A DNA stretch of 61,504 nucleotides from Candidatus Melainabacteria bacterium (GCA_027451745.1 DAIDIP010000005.1:1-61504); one strand, 5' to 3'; shown: positions 1 through 8,584, counted from the first letter of the stretch. Translations and numbers: made by a program. Notes: a model not told the origin generated them from the letters alone.

Positions 1-2
1 TA

Positions 3-596
3 CAGTTGCCATCGGGCAAATTTGACACAGCCGAAGCCTTTGCCCAGTCTTTGTCTAAAGAAGATTTCAAACCAATAGAAGTAGAAACAAGACTTGGAGT
101 TAAGCGGACCTATTGGGTCTTTGCAAAAAACGTCAAGATCAAGTTTTGGAAAAAACTTCGCATGGTGATTACTTATGACAACCCTGAACAAGAAGGAGAA
201 CCAAAATATTTTCTATCTAACAAACTGAATTGGGTTCAAGCACAAAAAATTCTACAACTCTATATGTTACGTGATCCTATTGAGCATTTATTTAGGGACG
301 AAAAGCAAGAGCTTGGTCTAGAAGACTGTCAGCAGCGGAAGAAACAAGCAGTTCTTAAGTTTTGGGAGCTGTCCTTTGTAGCGCACACTTTTCTAGAAAT
401 GAGTCTTAAAGTCGATTATCCAGAAGGAATGCCAGTGCCTAAAAATGAAACAATCGGACAAAAAACCCGGTTTATGGAAATGAAGCTACTGCAGTCATTC
501 ACCAATCTTATTAAAGGACTGGTTCTCAAAAAACAGGATACAGAGGAGCTTTTAGCAAAAATTACACGTAAGCGACTCAACCGGCTCGCTTGCTAA
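3..596 (+). mobile_element. IS4-superfamily (IS701-like) transposase, 5'-truncated by window edge
   Basis: This is the C-terminal part of a DDE transposase; the frame is open to the first bases of the window, so the start lies upstream. The stretch YMLRDPIEHLFRDEK, around residues 83-97 of the visible part, fits the Y-(2)-R-(3)-E-(6)-K signature of IS4-superfamily transposases exactly, with E as the third catalytic acid. It is followed by LGLED and a helical, Lys/Arg-rich tail, as in IS701-like proteins. The stop is at 594-596. Only the right end of the element can be inside the window, so terminal inverted repeats cannot be tested. Whether the copy is intact is unknown. Family assignment is from motif and general resemblance; the exact IS subgroup is uncertain. 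Confidence 0.8.
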
Positions 597-867
597 TACT
601 ACAAATCAGTCTCCAACAAATGCCGAACCCGGTCGGCTATATTTCATCCTGCCTCATCAACTCCAAGTTGCTGAGCCAGCTCCATTTAAACCGCGATTTT
701 CCTGCCTGTTTATTTGCCTAAGTCCAGTAATTTATACTGGCATGAGCGTAACAATTTCAGCTGCTGCTCCGCACGCCCTCCATGCTGGTAAATCCAGCAT
801 GGTTGTTGCAGGTACAAATGTCACAGCCACCTGTCCTGCTATTGCAGGCTATCTTGGTGGATCCTAA
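556..867 (+). pseudogene. possible gene remnant next to the IS end (open frame, 103 codons)
   Basis: A frame different from the transposase frame is open from just after the stop at 553-555 to TAA at 865-867. Its first ATG is at 742, which would leave only 41 residues; no ATG, GTG or TTG precedes it. The translation looks protein-like (Ala/Ser/Thr/Pro-rich, with a hydrophobic stretch CLFICLSPVIY), and by counting bases G+C is about 48% between 601 and 840, higher than in the neighbouring genes. One reading is the 3' end of a gene separated from its 5' part by the insertion sequence; another is chance. I do not recognise the product. Confidence 0.25.
781..801. repeat. perfect 8-bp inverted repeat
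   Basis: CATGCTGG, a 5-nt loop TAAAT, then CCAGCATG. No T-tract follows, so it is not a typical terminator. It lies between the transposase and the next gene, inside the GC-richer open frame. The rest of 597-996 holds no other gene that I can support. Confidence 0.4.
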
Positions 868-996
868 CAAATCTATATTTATTTCAGAATAAAATGCTTA
901 CCCTTGCCATCAAAACAGAATCACTATAAAGTTAATTCTTAGAATGTTATCATTGTTTTTACTACAGGCTTACTCTCTATAGAAAACGTTGGGCAG

Positions 997-2136
997 ATGA
1001 TAAATCAGGTGCAATTCCGAATATTATTTGGCTCAGCTTTTGCTTTATTACTGTGTTTTCCTCTTGCTGCACGTTCCCAAGCAGTTCATGTGCCCGAGCC
1101 TACTATTCTGGCACCTATCGAATTGCCCCAAGCCACTCCTGTATTACCAAGCTTATATCCAACAGATATAACTCCAGTCAATATTGGACGAGAACAACAA
1201 TTACTAAAGCCAGGTCGTACATTTTATTTATTTCAAAATTTGCCCAGTCGCCTGTGGTTCAACGTTTCTGCTGAAACATCTCAACGTTATGAGTCCAATG
1301 TTTTCTTTTCTAGAACACGTTATGTATCAGACTACGTTTATCGTATTTTACCGAACGTAACTCTTGGTTATGAACTCTTCAAGAAGATTAGTATCTACAC
1401 TAATTACTTCATGATTAAAGACGTGTTCGTTGGGCACCACCAATTAACATTCCCGACTACTCAATCATTATCCTTAGGTTTTAGACGAGATTTTACTATT
1501 AGTCCATTTACTAATTTACAACTCGATTTTCAATCCAGAGAATTATGGCAAACAAGTCATTTGCATCAAGCTGACTTACTTCCTGGTTTAACGATTACAC
1601 GCTTTCTGACTCCTCATGCAATTGTTTATGCAAACGCCATTTTGCAGATGCGAGGACGGTATTATTTTGTTGCCCCAACCCGTGAGATAGATCCCTTTTA
1701 TACAATCGGTGCTCTCTATACGCGAGGCTCTTGGATGTTCTCTGCAGTAGGAACCTTAGTAACAAATTTTCGTCACCCTCCATTTAATGATGCCATTCCT
1801 AATCAAAGCAATAATTCCATTATCTGCGATTTTGAAGTATCACACCCAATGCCTAAACTTCCTTATTTAGTAGGCTTTGTCCGTGCAGAACCTATTTGGA
1901 ACTGGAATGGCAATGGAGTTCAAGGAATAAGCGGTATGGACTTCCGTTTATTCGGTGGCGTGAGAATGACTTTGGCTAAACCAACTTACAACAGCTCTAT
2001 TAGTAAATTAAAACAGCAACTAAAAGAACTAAATTTAGGACCAGCTGGACAATATCCTGATATGAATACCAATACACCGCCTGCTCCTAATCCACCTGTA
2101 GATATTGAAGTTCCAGCCGGTGATGCTCCTCGATAA
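997..2136 (+). CDS. predicted outer-membrane beta-barrel protein, unknown function
   Basis: The 379-residue product starts with a signal peptide (hydrophobic core about residues 8-24, likely cleavage after AARSQA). A Pro-rich segment (about 30-60) is followed by about 270 residues of alternating hydrophobic/polar strands rich in Tyr, Phe, Thr and Arg, typical of an outer-membrane barrel (for example strands around LWFNVSAETSQRYESNVFFS and MDFRLFGGVRMTLA). The tail after about residue 325 is a short helix, then a Pro/Asn-rich end (NTPPAPNPPVD), and it does not end in the usual barrel Phe. I do not recognise a named family. It lies upstream of the OmpH-like chaperone gene, which fits an envelope role. 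The ATG has only a weak Shine-Dalgarno (GGGC). Confidence 0.6.
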   Translation: MINQVQFRILFGSAFALLLCFPLAARSQAVHVPEPTILAPIELPQATPVLPSLYPTDITPVNIGREQQLLKPGRTFYLFQNLPSRLWFNVSAETSQRYESNVFFSRTRYVSDYVYRILPNVTLGYELFKKISIYTNYFMIKDVFVGHHQLTFPTTQSLSLGFRRDFTISPFTNLQLDFQSRELWQTSHLHQADLLPGLTITRFLTPHAIVYANAILQMRGRYYFVAPTREIDPFYTIGALYTRGSWMFSAVGTLVTNFRHPPFNDAIPNQSNNSIICDFEVSHPMPKLPYLVGFVRAEPIWNWNGNGVQGISGMDFRLFGGVRMTLAKPTYNSSISKLKQQLKELNLGPAGQYPDMNTNTPPAPNPPVDIEVPAGDAPR

Positions 2137-2143
2137 TTAACTC

Positions 2144-2157
2144 AGTACTATAGTACT
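2144..2157. repeat. perfect 14-bp palindrome AGTACTATAGTACT
   Basis: The palindrome lies 8 bp after the stop of the barrel-protein gene and about 140 bp before the ompH-like start. It may be a protein-binding site or part of the 3' end of the upstream transcript. No T-run follows it. Confidence 0.35.
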
Positions 2158-2293
2158 AATCGTGGTATTATCAATTTCTTCGCTTAAGTATCATTATCTT
2201 TATAATGACAACCGAAAAGTCGTGAGCTATTGTATATAATAATTAGTCATTAGCGCAATGTTTGGTCAAAACTAATTAGAGGTTATTTGCATC

Positions 2294-2827
2294 ATGAAGA
2301 AACTGCTCTCTCGTTCACTCAGCTTACTAGCCATTCCTTTGATTGCAGCAGTGCCTGCATTTGCTCAAAAGCCAGCTTCATCCGTATCTGTTAAAATCGG
2401 ATACTTTAACGAAGCCTTGGTAAAAGCTTCTTTCCCTGAAGCTGCTGGTTCTGAAACTTTGAAAGCTCAAGCTGAAAGCCAATTGAGAAAAGATTTGGAT
2501 GACGCCAACAAAGTAATTGCAACTATGCAAGAACAGAAAAAACCATCCGAAGAAATTCAAAAAGCTATTCGCGATGCTCAAGTTTCTATCAATGCTAAAC
2601 AACAAGCATTAGCGGAATTGGTACAAAGTCAAAATGCTGTTGTTAGAGACAAAATCGTACAAGCAGTAAATACTGTCGGTAAAGAAAAAGGCTTAGACCT
2701 AGTCATTAATGGCGAAGGTTTATTCATGGGTGGTAAAACAGTACTAGACAACGGTACTGATATTACTAACGATGTTGTTAAGAAGTTAATCCCTCAAACA
2801 CTTCGTCCACAAACCGCTCAGAAATAA
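2294..2827 (+). CDS. OmpH/Skp-family periplasmic chaperone
   Basis: The 177-residue protein has a clear signal peptide (MKKLLSRSLSLLAIPLIAA, cleavage near AFAQ). The mature part has the OmpH/Skp layout: a first strand KIGYFNEALVKASFPEA (the family's G-x-V-D/N start), a long charged coiled-coil arm (about residues 60-125), then the returning strands GLDLVINGEGLFMGGKTVLDNGTDIT. Skp-like proteins hold unfolded outer-membrane proteins in the periplasm. The barrel-protein gene upstream is on the same strand. The ATG has a Shine-Dalgarno-like GAGG at 2279-2282 (spacing 11). A TATAAT -10-like hexamer sits at 2235-2240, but no good -35 is seen. A hairpin at 2852-2885 probably ends the transcript. Confidence 0.85.
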   Translation: MKKLLSRSLSLLAIPLIAAVPAFAQKPASSVSVKIGYFNEALVKASFPEAAGSETLKAQAESQLRKDLDDANKVIATMQEQKKPSEEIQKAIRDAQVSINAKQQALAELVQSQNAVVRDKIVQAVNTVGKEKGLDLVINGEGLFMGGKTVLDNGTDITNDVVKKLIPQTLRPQTAQK

Positions 2828-2848
2828 CTGCTAGTTATTATATAAGTC

Positions 2849-3757
2849 CTAAGAGCAGGCATCCGTTTGACAGGATGCCTGTTCTATTTGAATAGTAGTG
2901 TGCTTGAGATCAAACTCTTGCTGTAAAACAATCGTCACTGCATCTAATACCTTATCGACATCAGAAGCTCTGTCAGCAGTCACATGAGCAGACATAGCAT
3001 ATAATCCAGAAGTAATTGTCCAAACATGAATATCATGTACATCAATAACTCCAGCCACAGATAATATTGCCTTCCTCATCAATCCCATATCGATATGTTC
3101 TGGAGTGCCTTCCATGAGAATATTGGTGCATTCTTTTAATAATGACCACGTACGAATCAAAATAAATCCACCGATAACAAGACTAGTTAAAGCGTCTATT
3201 TGATACCAGCGAAAAAATAAAATAATCAAGCTAGACACCATTACGCCGATAGACATCAAGGCGTCGCCGTAAACCTCTAGATATGCGGCTTTTACATTCA
3301 ACGATTTTTCTGATTCATTATGTCCAGTGTGCTTTAATAGTCGCATACAGAACAAATTTACCAATAAACCAACAAATGCCACACCAAGCACTGGTAATGG
3401 TTCGATTACCGGGGCATCTTTTAGTCGCTCCCAGGCATGAACAATAATGAAAAATGAAATGGCTACTAATACAAAGCCATTGATAAAACCCGCCAGTATT
3501 TCACTTCTATAATAGCCATATGTTTTTCCAGGCGTAGCTGGCTTACTAGCGAACCAAAAAGCAATTAGTCCAAGTGAAATAGCACCTACATCAGTTAGCA
3601 TATGTCCAGCATCAGCAAGCAATGCCAAGCTTTTACTCAATATGCCAACTATTACTTCTACAATCATAAATAAAACAGTAATAGCAAGTACCTGCAGCAT
3701 GCGCTTTTGACTGCGACTGCGAATATCAACTATGTGCTCAATCGATGGACCAACCAT
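2849..3757 (-). CDS. cation diffusion facilitator (CzcD/ZitB-type) metal efflux transporter
   Basis: The 302-residue inner-membrane protein has about six membrane segments and a soluble C-terminal domain of about 85 residues, the CDF plan. CDF proteins export Zn2+, Co2+, Cd2+ or Mn2+ in exchange for protons. In TM2 the metal site is H52-x3-D56 (GHMLTD). In TM5 the matching motif is E161-x3-D165 (EVYGD), where many Zn-specific members have His; a Glu here could alter selectivity. The C-terminal domain contains the typical DIHVWTITSG. It starts 3 bp after the stop of the metalloprotease gene, so it is the last gene of the pgk operon. The metal cannot be fixed from sequence. Confidence 0.9.
   Translation of the reverse strand: MVGPSIEHIVDIRSRSQKRMLQVLAITVLFMIVEVIVGILSKSLALLADAGHMLTDVGAISLGLIAFWFASKPATPGKTYGYYRSEILAGFINGFVLVAISFFIIVHAWERLKDAPVIEPLPVLGVAFVGLLVNLFCMRLLKHTGHNESEKSLNVKAAYLEVYGDALMSIGVMVSSLIILFFRWYQIDALTSLVIGGFILIRTWSLLKECTNILMEGTPEHIDMGLMRKAILSVAGVIDVHDIHVWTITSGLYAMSAHVTADRASDVDKVLDAVTIVLQQEFDLKHTTIQIEQASCQTDACS
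2852..2885 (+). terminator. hairpin terminator of ompH embedded in the end of the convergent gene
   Basis: AGAGCAGGCATCC, loop GTTTGACA, GGATGCCTGTTCT: a 13-bp stem with one G-U pair, 24 nt after the ompH stop. The following T-tract is weak (TATTTG). The stem also encodes the last codons of the convergent cation-efflux gene, so both functions share the same bases. Confidence 0.55.
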
Positions 3758-3760
3758 AAT

Positions 3761-4870
3761 TTATTGTTCGTTACTAGAGTAAAGATGAATGAGCGTATTC
3801 TTGTCTCGATCTGACAGATCCACCCAGGAATCTTTTAAGGTGGCTGAAATATACATTACGTCATTCGGATTTGTTGAATGACCAGTCAGTCCAAGAATAT
3901 GGCCAACCTCATGCAGGCATGTTGCCCTCAGAGGATTATCACTAATTGGCTTATTGTTTTGCACAGACACAGTTAAAATATCCATCTCGCCTTTATCCAA
4001 ACTAGTCTTATAGCCATAAATTCTAGTATTAGCTGCCTCATTACTATTTTTAAACTTGGATAAATCTTTGCTCCATGAACATACAACGCTAGCTTTACTG
4101 GCTTCTTTAACAAAATCCAGACTAATCATGCCCTTGCTAGCCGCAGCCCAATCGCTGAATGCATCTTTTAAAATATTTATGTATTGTGGCAAAGCACCGT
4201 TAGTCGCATTGGGCGGATCAATATAAACCGTGAGTGGTAATTTATCCTTGGGCCATAGCCAAAGGCCTTTTTCCACAATTTTATTATAGTAGTCGTCATT
4301 TACTTTCGAGACACTATCCACTGCCTGCACATTTCCAGTGCTCATATCAGCCTTATCCAAAACCGCAATAAGACTCTTGATTTTGACAACATCTTTATCT
4401 TGTGGAAATCGATTAATAAATTCTTGATAGGTATTTTTAGCCTGGTCAATTTTCCCAGTGCTTTGATACACAGCAGCCAGATTTAACCAACTTGCAGCTA
4501 AATTAGGATCAAGCTTTGTGGCCTGCAAAAACTCATTTGCTGCTTCATCGTTTTCGCCCAGTTTGGCCAGAGCTATTCCTAATTGGTGATGAGCCTGAGG
4601 CAAATCAGGTGCAATTGCACAAGCACTACTAAGTTTTGATTTAGCCAACTGGTTTTGGTTGCTATGCAAACAATCTGTGCCTTCAATAAGAAGTTGTCGT
4701 GCTTTCAATAGCTTTTGACTACTGCTCTGGCTTTGCACGTTCTGATCTTCTTCCTCACCTTGGGCCAAGACCCAGTTACTCTTAGAATTTAGAGTCACAC
4801 AAAAAACAAAGACCAATAAACACAATTGGCAAATATATCGCTTATTTAAAACCAGTTCTATCCTGAACAA
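3761..4870 (-). CDS. exported TPR-domain matrixin-like zinc metalloprotease
   Basis: The 369-residue protein has an N-terminal hydrophobic segment (residues 11-30: signal peptide or anchor), a low-complexity Gln/Ser linker, three TPR-like helix pairs (about 55-170), then a metzincin catalytic domain. The zinc motif is H320-E-V-G-H324-x6-H331 (HExxHxxGxxGH), followed by a Met-turn (DVMY, Met339). These are the hallmarks of peptidase family M10/matrixin. It should act outside the cytoplasmic membrane; the substrate is unknown. No inhibitory cysteine-switch motif is obvious. Its ATG overlaps the 3' end of pgk by 13 bp, so translation is probably coupled to pgk, an odd pairing of glycolysis with secreted proteolysis. 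Confidence 0.8.
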   Translation of the reverse strand: MFRIELVLNKRYICQLCLLVFVFCVTLNSKSNWVLAQGEEEDQNVQSQSSSQKLLKARQLLIEGTDCLHSNQNQLAKSKLSSACAIAPDLPQAHHQLGIALAKLGENDEAANEFLQATKLDPNLAASWLNLAAVYQSTGKIDQAKNTYQEFINRFPQDKDVVKIKSLIAVLDKADMSTGNVQAVDSVSKVNDDYYNKIVEKGLWLWPKDKLPLTVYIDPPNATNGALPQYINILKDAFSDWAAASKGMISLDFVKEASKASVVCSWSKDLSKFKNSNEAANTRIYGYKTSLDKGEMDILTVSVQNNKPISDNPLRATCLHEVGHILGLTGHSTNPNDVMYISATLKDSWVDLSDRDKNTLIHLYSSNEQ

Positions 4871-6090
4871 GCCTCAGCCATCTCCGCTTCATCTAAACAA
4901 GTTACACCAGGTAATTTTTTGCCTTCTAAAAGCTCTAGGCTAGCACCACCACCAGTACTAACGTGAGTCAATTGTTTTTCTTCTATACCAGCCACACTTA
5001 ATGCAGCCACAGAATCACCGCCACCAACAATTACTTTTGCCCCTTTTTTGCTTAAGGCGACAAGATCATCAATTAATGTAAATGTGCCCTTTTCAAAGCC
5101 GCTCATTTCAAACACGCCTAAAGGTCCATTCCATAAAATAGTTTTGCACGGAGCTAAAGCTGCTTTTATTTCATTACTTGTTGCTGGACCCACATCTAGT
5201 CCCATTGCATCATCAGGAATTTTGTCTACAGTAACAATCCAAGCTTTTGCACCTGCTTTCATTTCATTGGCGCAAATTACATCCACTGGCAAAATAATTT
5301 CTACTCCATTTTCTTTGGCCTTTCTCATTACCTCACTACAGTAGGTCAATTGTCCTTCTTCGACTAATGATTTACCGACGTGTAATCCCTTCGCTTTTAG
5401 AAAAGTAAATGCCATTGCCCCACCAATAACAATGGTATTTGCTTTTGCCAGAAGTTGATCAAGCACTCCAATTTTAGAAGATACTTTTGATCCGCCAATA
5501 ATAGTAGCCATTGGACGCTCTGGATTATCGAGTGTCTGCGTCAACATGTTGACTTCTTTGTCTAAAAGAAAACCAGCTAATGCCGGACGTAAATAATGTG
5601 ATACTCCTTCAGTGCTAGCGTGTGCTCTATGAGCAGTGCCAAAGGCATCATTGACATACATATCACCTAATAAAGCTAATTTTTTTGCAAACTCAGGATC
5701 GTTTTTTTCTTCTTCAGGATAGAACCTAACATTCTCTAACACACACACATCACCAGGCTTCAATTGATCAACTACTTTTTGTGCGGATTCACCTACGCAA
5801 TCCTCAGCAAATAGTACATCTCCTTGCCCCTTAAGCAGGCTTTTCAGCCTTTCTGCTGTGGGCTTAAGGCTATATTTTGGTGTCTTTCCCTTCGGTCGTC
5901 CAAGGTGAGACATAAGAATGACTCTAGCACCGGCTGCTTGCAAATATTCTATTGATGGCAAAGCTGCTTGAATTCTTGTATCGTCTGTAATTACGCCGTT
6001 TTCATCTTGCGGTACATTAAAATCTACCCGCATCAATACACGCTTATTAGCAAAACACTGCTTATCAACTTGCCCAATGGTCTTTTTCAT
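4858..6090 (-). CDS. pgk: phosphoglycerate kinase
   Basis: The 410-residue enzyme transfers phosphate from 1,3-bisphosphoglycerate to ADP in glycolysis, or the reverse in gluconeogenesis. Diagnostic stretches are RVDFNVPQD near the start, SHLGRPKG (substrate-binding basic patch), NDAFGTAHRAHAS, GGSKVSSKI, the hinge and nucleotide region WNGPLGVFE, and the glycine-rich C-terminal VSTGGGASLELLEG. Length is normal. It is the first gene of a three-gene minus-strand operon (pgk, metalloprotease, CDF transporter). The divergent gene at 6183 leaves only 92 bp for both promoters. Confidence 0.98.
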   Translation of the reverse strand: MKKTIGQVDKQCFANKRVLMRVDFNVPQDENGVITDDTRIQAALPSIEYLQAAGARVILMSHLGRPKGKTPKYSLKPTAERLKSLLKGQGDVLFAEDCVGESAQKVVDQLKPGDVCVLENVRFYPEEEKNDPEFAKKLALLGDMYVNDAFGTAHRAHASTEGVSHYLRPALAGFLLDKEVNMLTQTLDNPERPMATIIGGSKVSSKIGVLDQLLAKANTIVIGGAMAFTFLKAKGLHVGKSLVEEGQLTYCSEVMRKAKENGVEIILPVDVICANEMKAGAKAWIVTVDKIPDDAMGLDVGPATSNEIKAALAPCKTILWNGPLGVFEMSGFEKGTFTLIDDLVALSKKGAKVIVGGGDSVAALSVAGIEEKQLTHVSTGGGASLELLEGKKLPGVTCLDEAEMAEACSG

Positions 6091-6182
6091 TCTTTACTCC
6101 ATCATTTGTGTCCCATAATTTTACTACTAACATGTAAAGATAAATCATCCCTGTTAAAATTCAGACATTTGAAAAGGAGAGA

Positions 6183-6716
6183 ATGAGCTTGAAAAGCTTT
6201 TTTAATAACTTAGTTTTTGCATTAACATCGATACTCTTTCTAACAACTGCTGCTTATGCTGAATGGGTAGAAACAATAACGTTACCATTTGGTCTCGACA
6301 ACAAAGAATGGGATTTAGGCTGGCAAAATAAAACGGATACTACCCGTATAGTTGAATTCATACCCAAAGGTCAAGCTGTAGAAAACTGGAAAGAACTAGT
6401 AACCCTGCAATTTTATCCCGGGCTTCAATCATACGCACCCGGTGACTATTTATCGGCTTTTCTTGGTCACCTTCAGTCCACTGACTCGCAAGTCACATCC
6501 AAAATAATATCAACATCTGCTGATGATGCTTTAGCTGAGTGGCATATTCTAAATTCAAATAAAAACCCCAACCAATTTGAAGTTGATCGAGTAGTAAAAG
6601 GAACAGAAGGATTACATATGATCCATTACGCAATAAAAACAAGTAACTGGTCTGATGACGAACGTACTAAATGGTTAAACTTCTTATGCTCTGCAAAACT
6701 AAAGAAAACCAGTTAG
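6183..6716 (+). CDS. secreted hypothetical protein
   Basis: The 177-residue protein has a signal peptide (residues 1-26, cleavage near AYAE) and a mature alpha/beta domain. Visible features are an N-terminal strand motif (WVETITLPFG), an aromatic middle (LVTLQFYPGLQSYAP) and a segment DALAEWHILNSNKNPNQFEVDRVVKG that resembles small periplasmic proteins seen in several Gram-negative bacteria. I cannot name the family. A good Shine-Dalgarno (AAGGAGAG) ends 2 nt before the ATG. It is a single gene, divergent from pgk and convergent with the BMP-family gene downstream. Confidence 0.6.
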   Translation: MSLKSFFNNLVFALTSILFLTTAAYAEWVETITLPFGLDNKEWDLGWQNKTDTTRIVEFIPKGQAVENWKELVTLQFYPGLQSYAPGDYLSAFLGHLQSTDSQVTSKIISTSADDALAEWHILNSNKNPNQFEVDRVVKGTEGLHMIHYAIKTSNWSDDERTKWLNFLCSAKLKKTS

Positions 6717-6758
6717 TGTTTCTCTGTTCACCTTCAACACCAAAGATAAACTTACTGA

Positions 6759-7862
6759 TTATTTAGCCGAATATCCTTCCAGTCCAGGCACTACCCAGTT
6801 CATTTGTTCAATACAATGATTATCTGCTGTTTTTCCAGCGGGTATTCTTAGTTTCCCTGTACTATCTTTAATTGGTCCACTAAATACAATTATTTTTTCT
6901 TGGTTGATTTTCTGCAAAGCATTCAAAGCTTCTTTTTGAACTTTAGAGGGCACTATAGATCCAAAACTTGCTAAACGAGCATAGCCATCTTTGCTTGCAT
7001 AATAGTTTGTTCCTGATCTCCATGAACCATCAATTATTTCTTGAACTATTCGTACATAAAGTGGCCCATAATTCCATGAGGCTCCAGTTAACCACGACTT
7101 AGGAATTTGTTTTTTAAGATCAAAATGAGTACCAATGCAATAGATTTTTGCTTTTTCTGCTGCTAAGCATACAGTCAACGAACTATCTAGATTAGACGCC
7201 ACAACGTCTACACCACTTTCTGCCAAAGCTTTGGTTGCTTCTGATTCTGTGACTGGATCATTCCAGCTGTTGGTACAAACAAGATGAACTTTAACCTTGG
7301 GATTTACAGATTGAGCACCCAAAGTAAAAGAATTAACTACAGCAAGAACATTTGATACAGCATGTCCAACTATAAAACCAATTTTGTTAGTTTTGGTCAT
7401 TTTGCCAGCTACCACGCCAGCAGCATACATTGGTTCAAAATAATAAGGAAAATAGACACCAACGTTTGCTCTTTTCTGCTCGCTATATCTATTGATTTGC
7501 ATAAACACAACATCTGGGTGGCGTGCTGCAGCCTGTAGAGCCGGTTCAAAGAAACCATAACTGGTAGTAAAAATAATCTTTACTCCTTGAGCAATCATCT
7601 TTTCTATGACTCTACCTGCCTCAGAATTTTCTGGCACAGACTCAGCAAAGATTGTTTGAACTTTGCTGCCCATAGTTTTTTCTAAGTACAGACGACCATC
7701 ATTGTGAGATTGATTCCAACCATTATCAGTGATTGGACCACACAAAACAAACCCTACTTTTAAAGGTTGTGGATTAGTTTGAGATTCAGCCGATGCAAAA
7801 TTGGCGCCCAGAAAAGTTAAAAGAACAAGTACCAAACAGACGATAGTTTTATTAAGTCTCAC
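6759..7862 (-). CDS. BMP-family ABC transporter substrate-binding protein (second paralogue)
   Basis: The 367-residue product has a signal peptide (MRLNKTIVCLVLVLLTFLGA..FASA) and the Bmp/Med fold: KVGFVLCGPITDNGWNQSHNDG at the start of the mature part, then IEKMIAQGVKIIFTTSYGF, HPDVVFMQ and TNKIGFIVGH. Proteins of this family bind nucleosides (BmpA, PnrA, Med-like) for import. There is no Cys directly after the signal peptide, so it is probably a soluble periplasmic protein rather than a lipoprotein. It is clearly paralogous to the product of 8655-9749. Its start is GTG at 7862, only 3 nt after the higA stop, with AAGG inside the higA end as Shine-Dalgarno, so it is translated downstream of the toxin-antitoxin pair. 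Confidence 0.85.
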   Translation of the reverse strand: MRLNKTIVCLVLVLLTFLGANFASAESQTNPQPLKVGFVLCGPITDNGWNQSHNDGRLYLEKTMGSKVQTIFAESVPENSEAGRVIEKMIAQGVKIIFTTSYGFFEPALQAAARHPDVVFMQINRYSEQKRANVGVYFPYYFEPMYAAGVVAGKMTKTNKIGFIVGHAVSNVLAVVNSFTLGAQSVNPKVKVHLVCTNSWNDPVTESEATKALAESGVDVVASNLDSSLTVCLAAEKAKIYCIGTHFDLKKQIPKSWLTGASWNYGPLYVRIVQEIIDGSWRSGTNYYASKDGYARLASFGSIVPSKVQKEALNALQKINQEKIIVFSGPIKDSTGKLRIPAGKTADNHCIEQMNWVVPGLEGYSAK

Positions 7863-7865
7863 TTT

Positions 7866-8306
7866 TTACCTTCTAGAATTGGTTGGAATTACTTGCAGTG
7901 GTGGCAAAAACAATCTTGGATCTATATTGAATCTTTCCCCAAGTTCAATTGCAGCAGCTTTACTAAGGTTACGTTTTCCTGCTAGAAATGCAGACAAGTT
8001 AGATTTATGTCCAATCAATGGTACTAAGTCTGCTTGTTTACAATTGTGCTCCTTCATAAGATAGCGCAAAATTTCCTGAGGACTAGAAGGCTTCCTAGAT
8101 AATACTTTGGTTTCCTCATAGTCTTTAACCAAGTTTGAGAGAACTTGATAATAATCACGTTCATCACGATTCATAGAATGATCTTTAATACCAAGCTCAA
8201 TCAATACATCAATCGCTCGTTTATGTTGATCTATAGTAGTTATTGGACGCAGTGGCATGCGCCTTACTAACTTCATATAAATATCGTCAATTCTCTGCAT
8301 ACTCAT
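7866..8306 (-). CDS. higA: HigA-type antitoxin (XRE-family HTH)
   Basis: This is the antitoxin and likely autorepressor of the type II pair with the gene just upstream. The N-terminal half is helical, and the C-terminal half is a helix-turn-helix (QEILRYLMKEHNCKQADLVPLIGHKSNLSAFLAGKRNLSKAAAIELGERF), the arrangement of HigA proteins paired with HigB2-like toxins. I place the start at ATG 8306: it overlaps the toxin stop as ATGA and has AGGTGG 5 nt upstream; an ATG 9 nt earlier (8315) is also in frame. Product is about 146 residues. The stop is 3 nt before the next binding-protein gene, so the pair is embedded in the transporter operon. Confidence 0.85.
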   Translation of the reverse strand: MSMQRIDDIYMKLVRRMPLRPITTIDQHKRAIDVLIELGIKDHSMNRDERDYYQVLSNLVKDYEETKVLSRKPSSPQEILRYLMKEHNCKQADLVPLIGHKSNLSAFLAGKRNLSKAAAIELGERFNIDPRLFLPPLQVIPTNSRR

Positions 8307-8584
8307 GGTTTCCACCTATCATATTCTGCATGGGTCATAATTTTTACTATTGTCAGCTCTTTTTGAGAAAATACCACCACCGTAATTAATCTAAAATTAT
8401 TACCTCCCAAATTGAATACAATATAAGGCGCTACATAATCAGCTGTTGGAAATGTGGCTCTTAACTCAGGTAAATTATTCCACTTACTTGACTTTATAAT
8501 ATCCACCCAATTATTCAGCAATTTACGCGAGTTAGGATGCTTCCTCTTGAACTCCTCAATTGTTATTTCATTTAATATGCGCAT
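8303..8584 (-). CDS. higB: HigB-type mRNA interferase toxin
   Basis: The 93-residue protein matches the HigB_toxin family: MRILNEITIEEFKRKHPNSRKLLNNWVDII at the start, KWNNLPELRATFPTAD in the middle, NLGGNNFRLITVVVF and a final IMTHAEYDRWKP. Toxins of this group cut mRNA in association with the ribosome. The toxin-first order (higB then higA, 4-bp overlap) is typical of hig loci. It has its own candidate promoter and operator at 8608-8636, and sits between two binding-protein genes of one ABC importer, which suggests later insertion of the pair. Confidence 0.88.
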   Translation of the reverse strand: MRILNEITIEEFKRKHPNSRKLLNNWVDIIKSSKWNNLPELRATFPTADYVAPYIVFNLGGNNFRLITVVVFSQKELTIVKIMTHAEYDRWKP

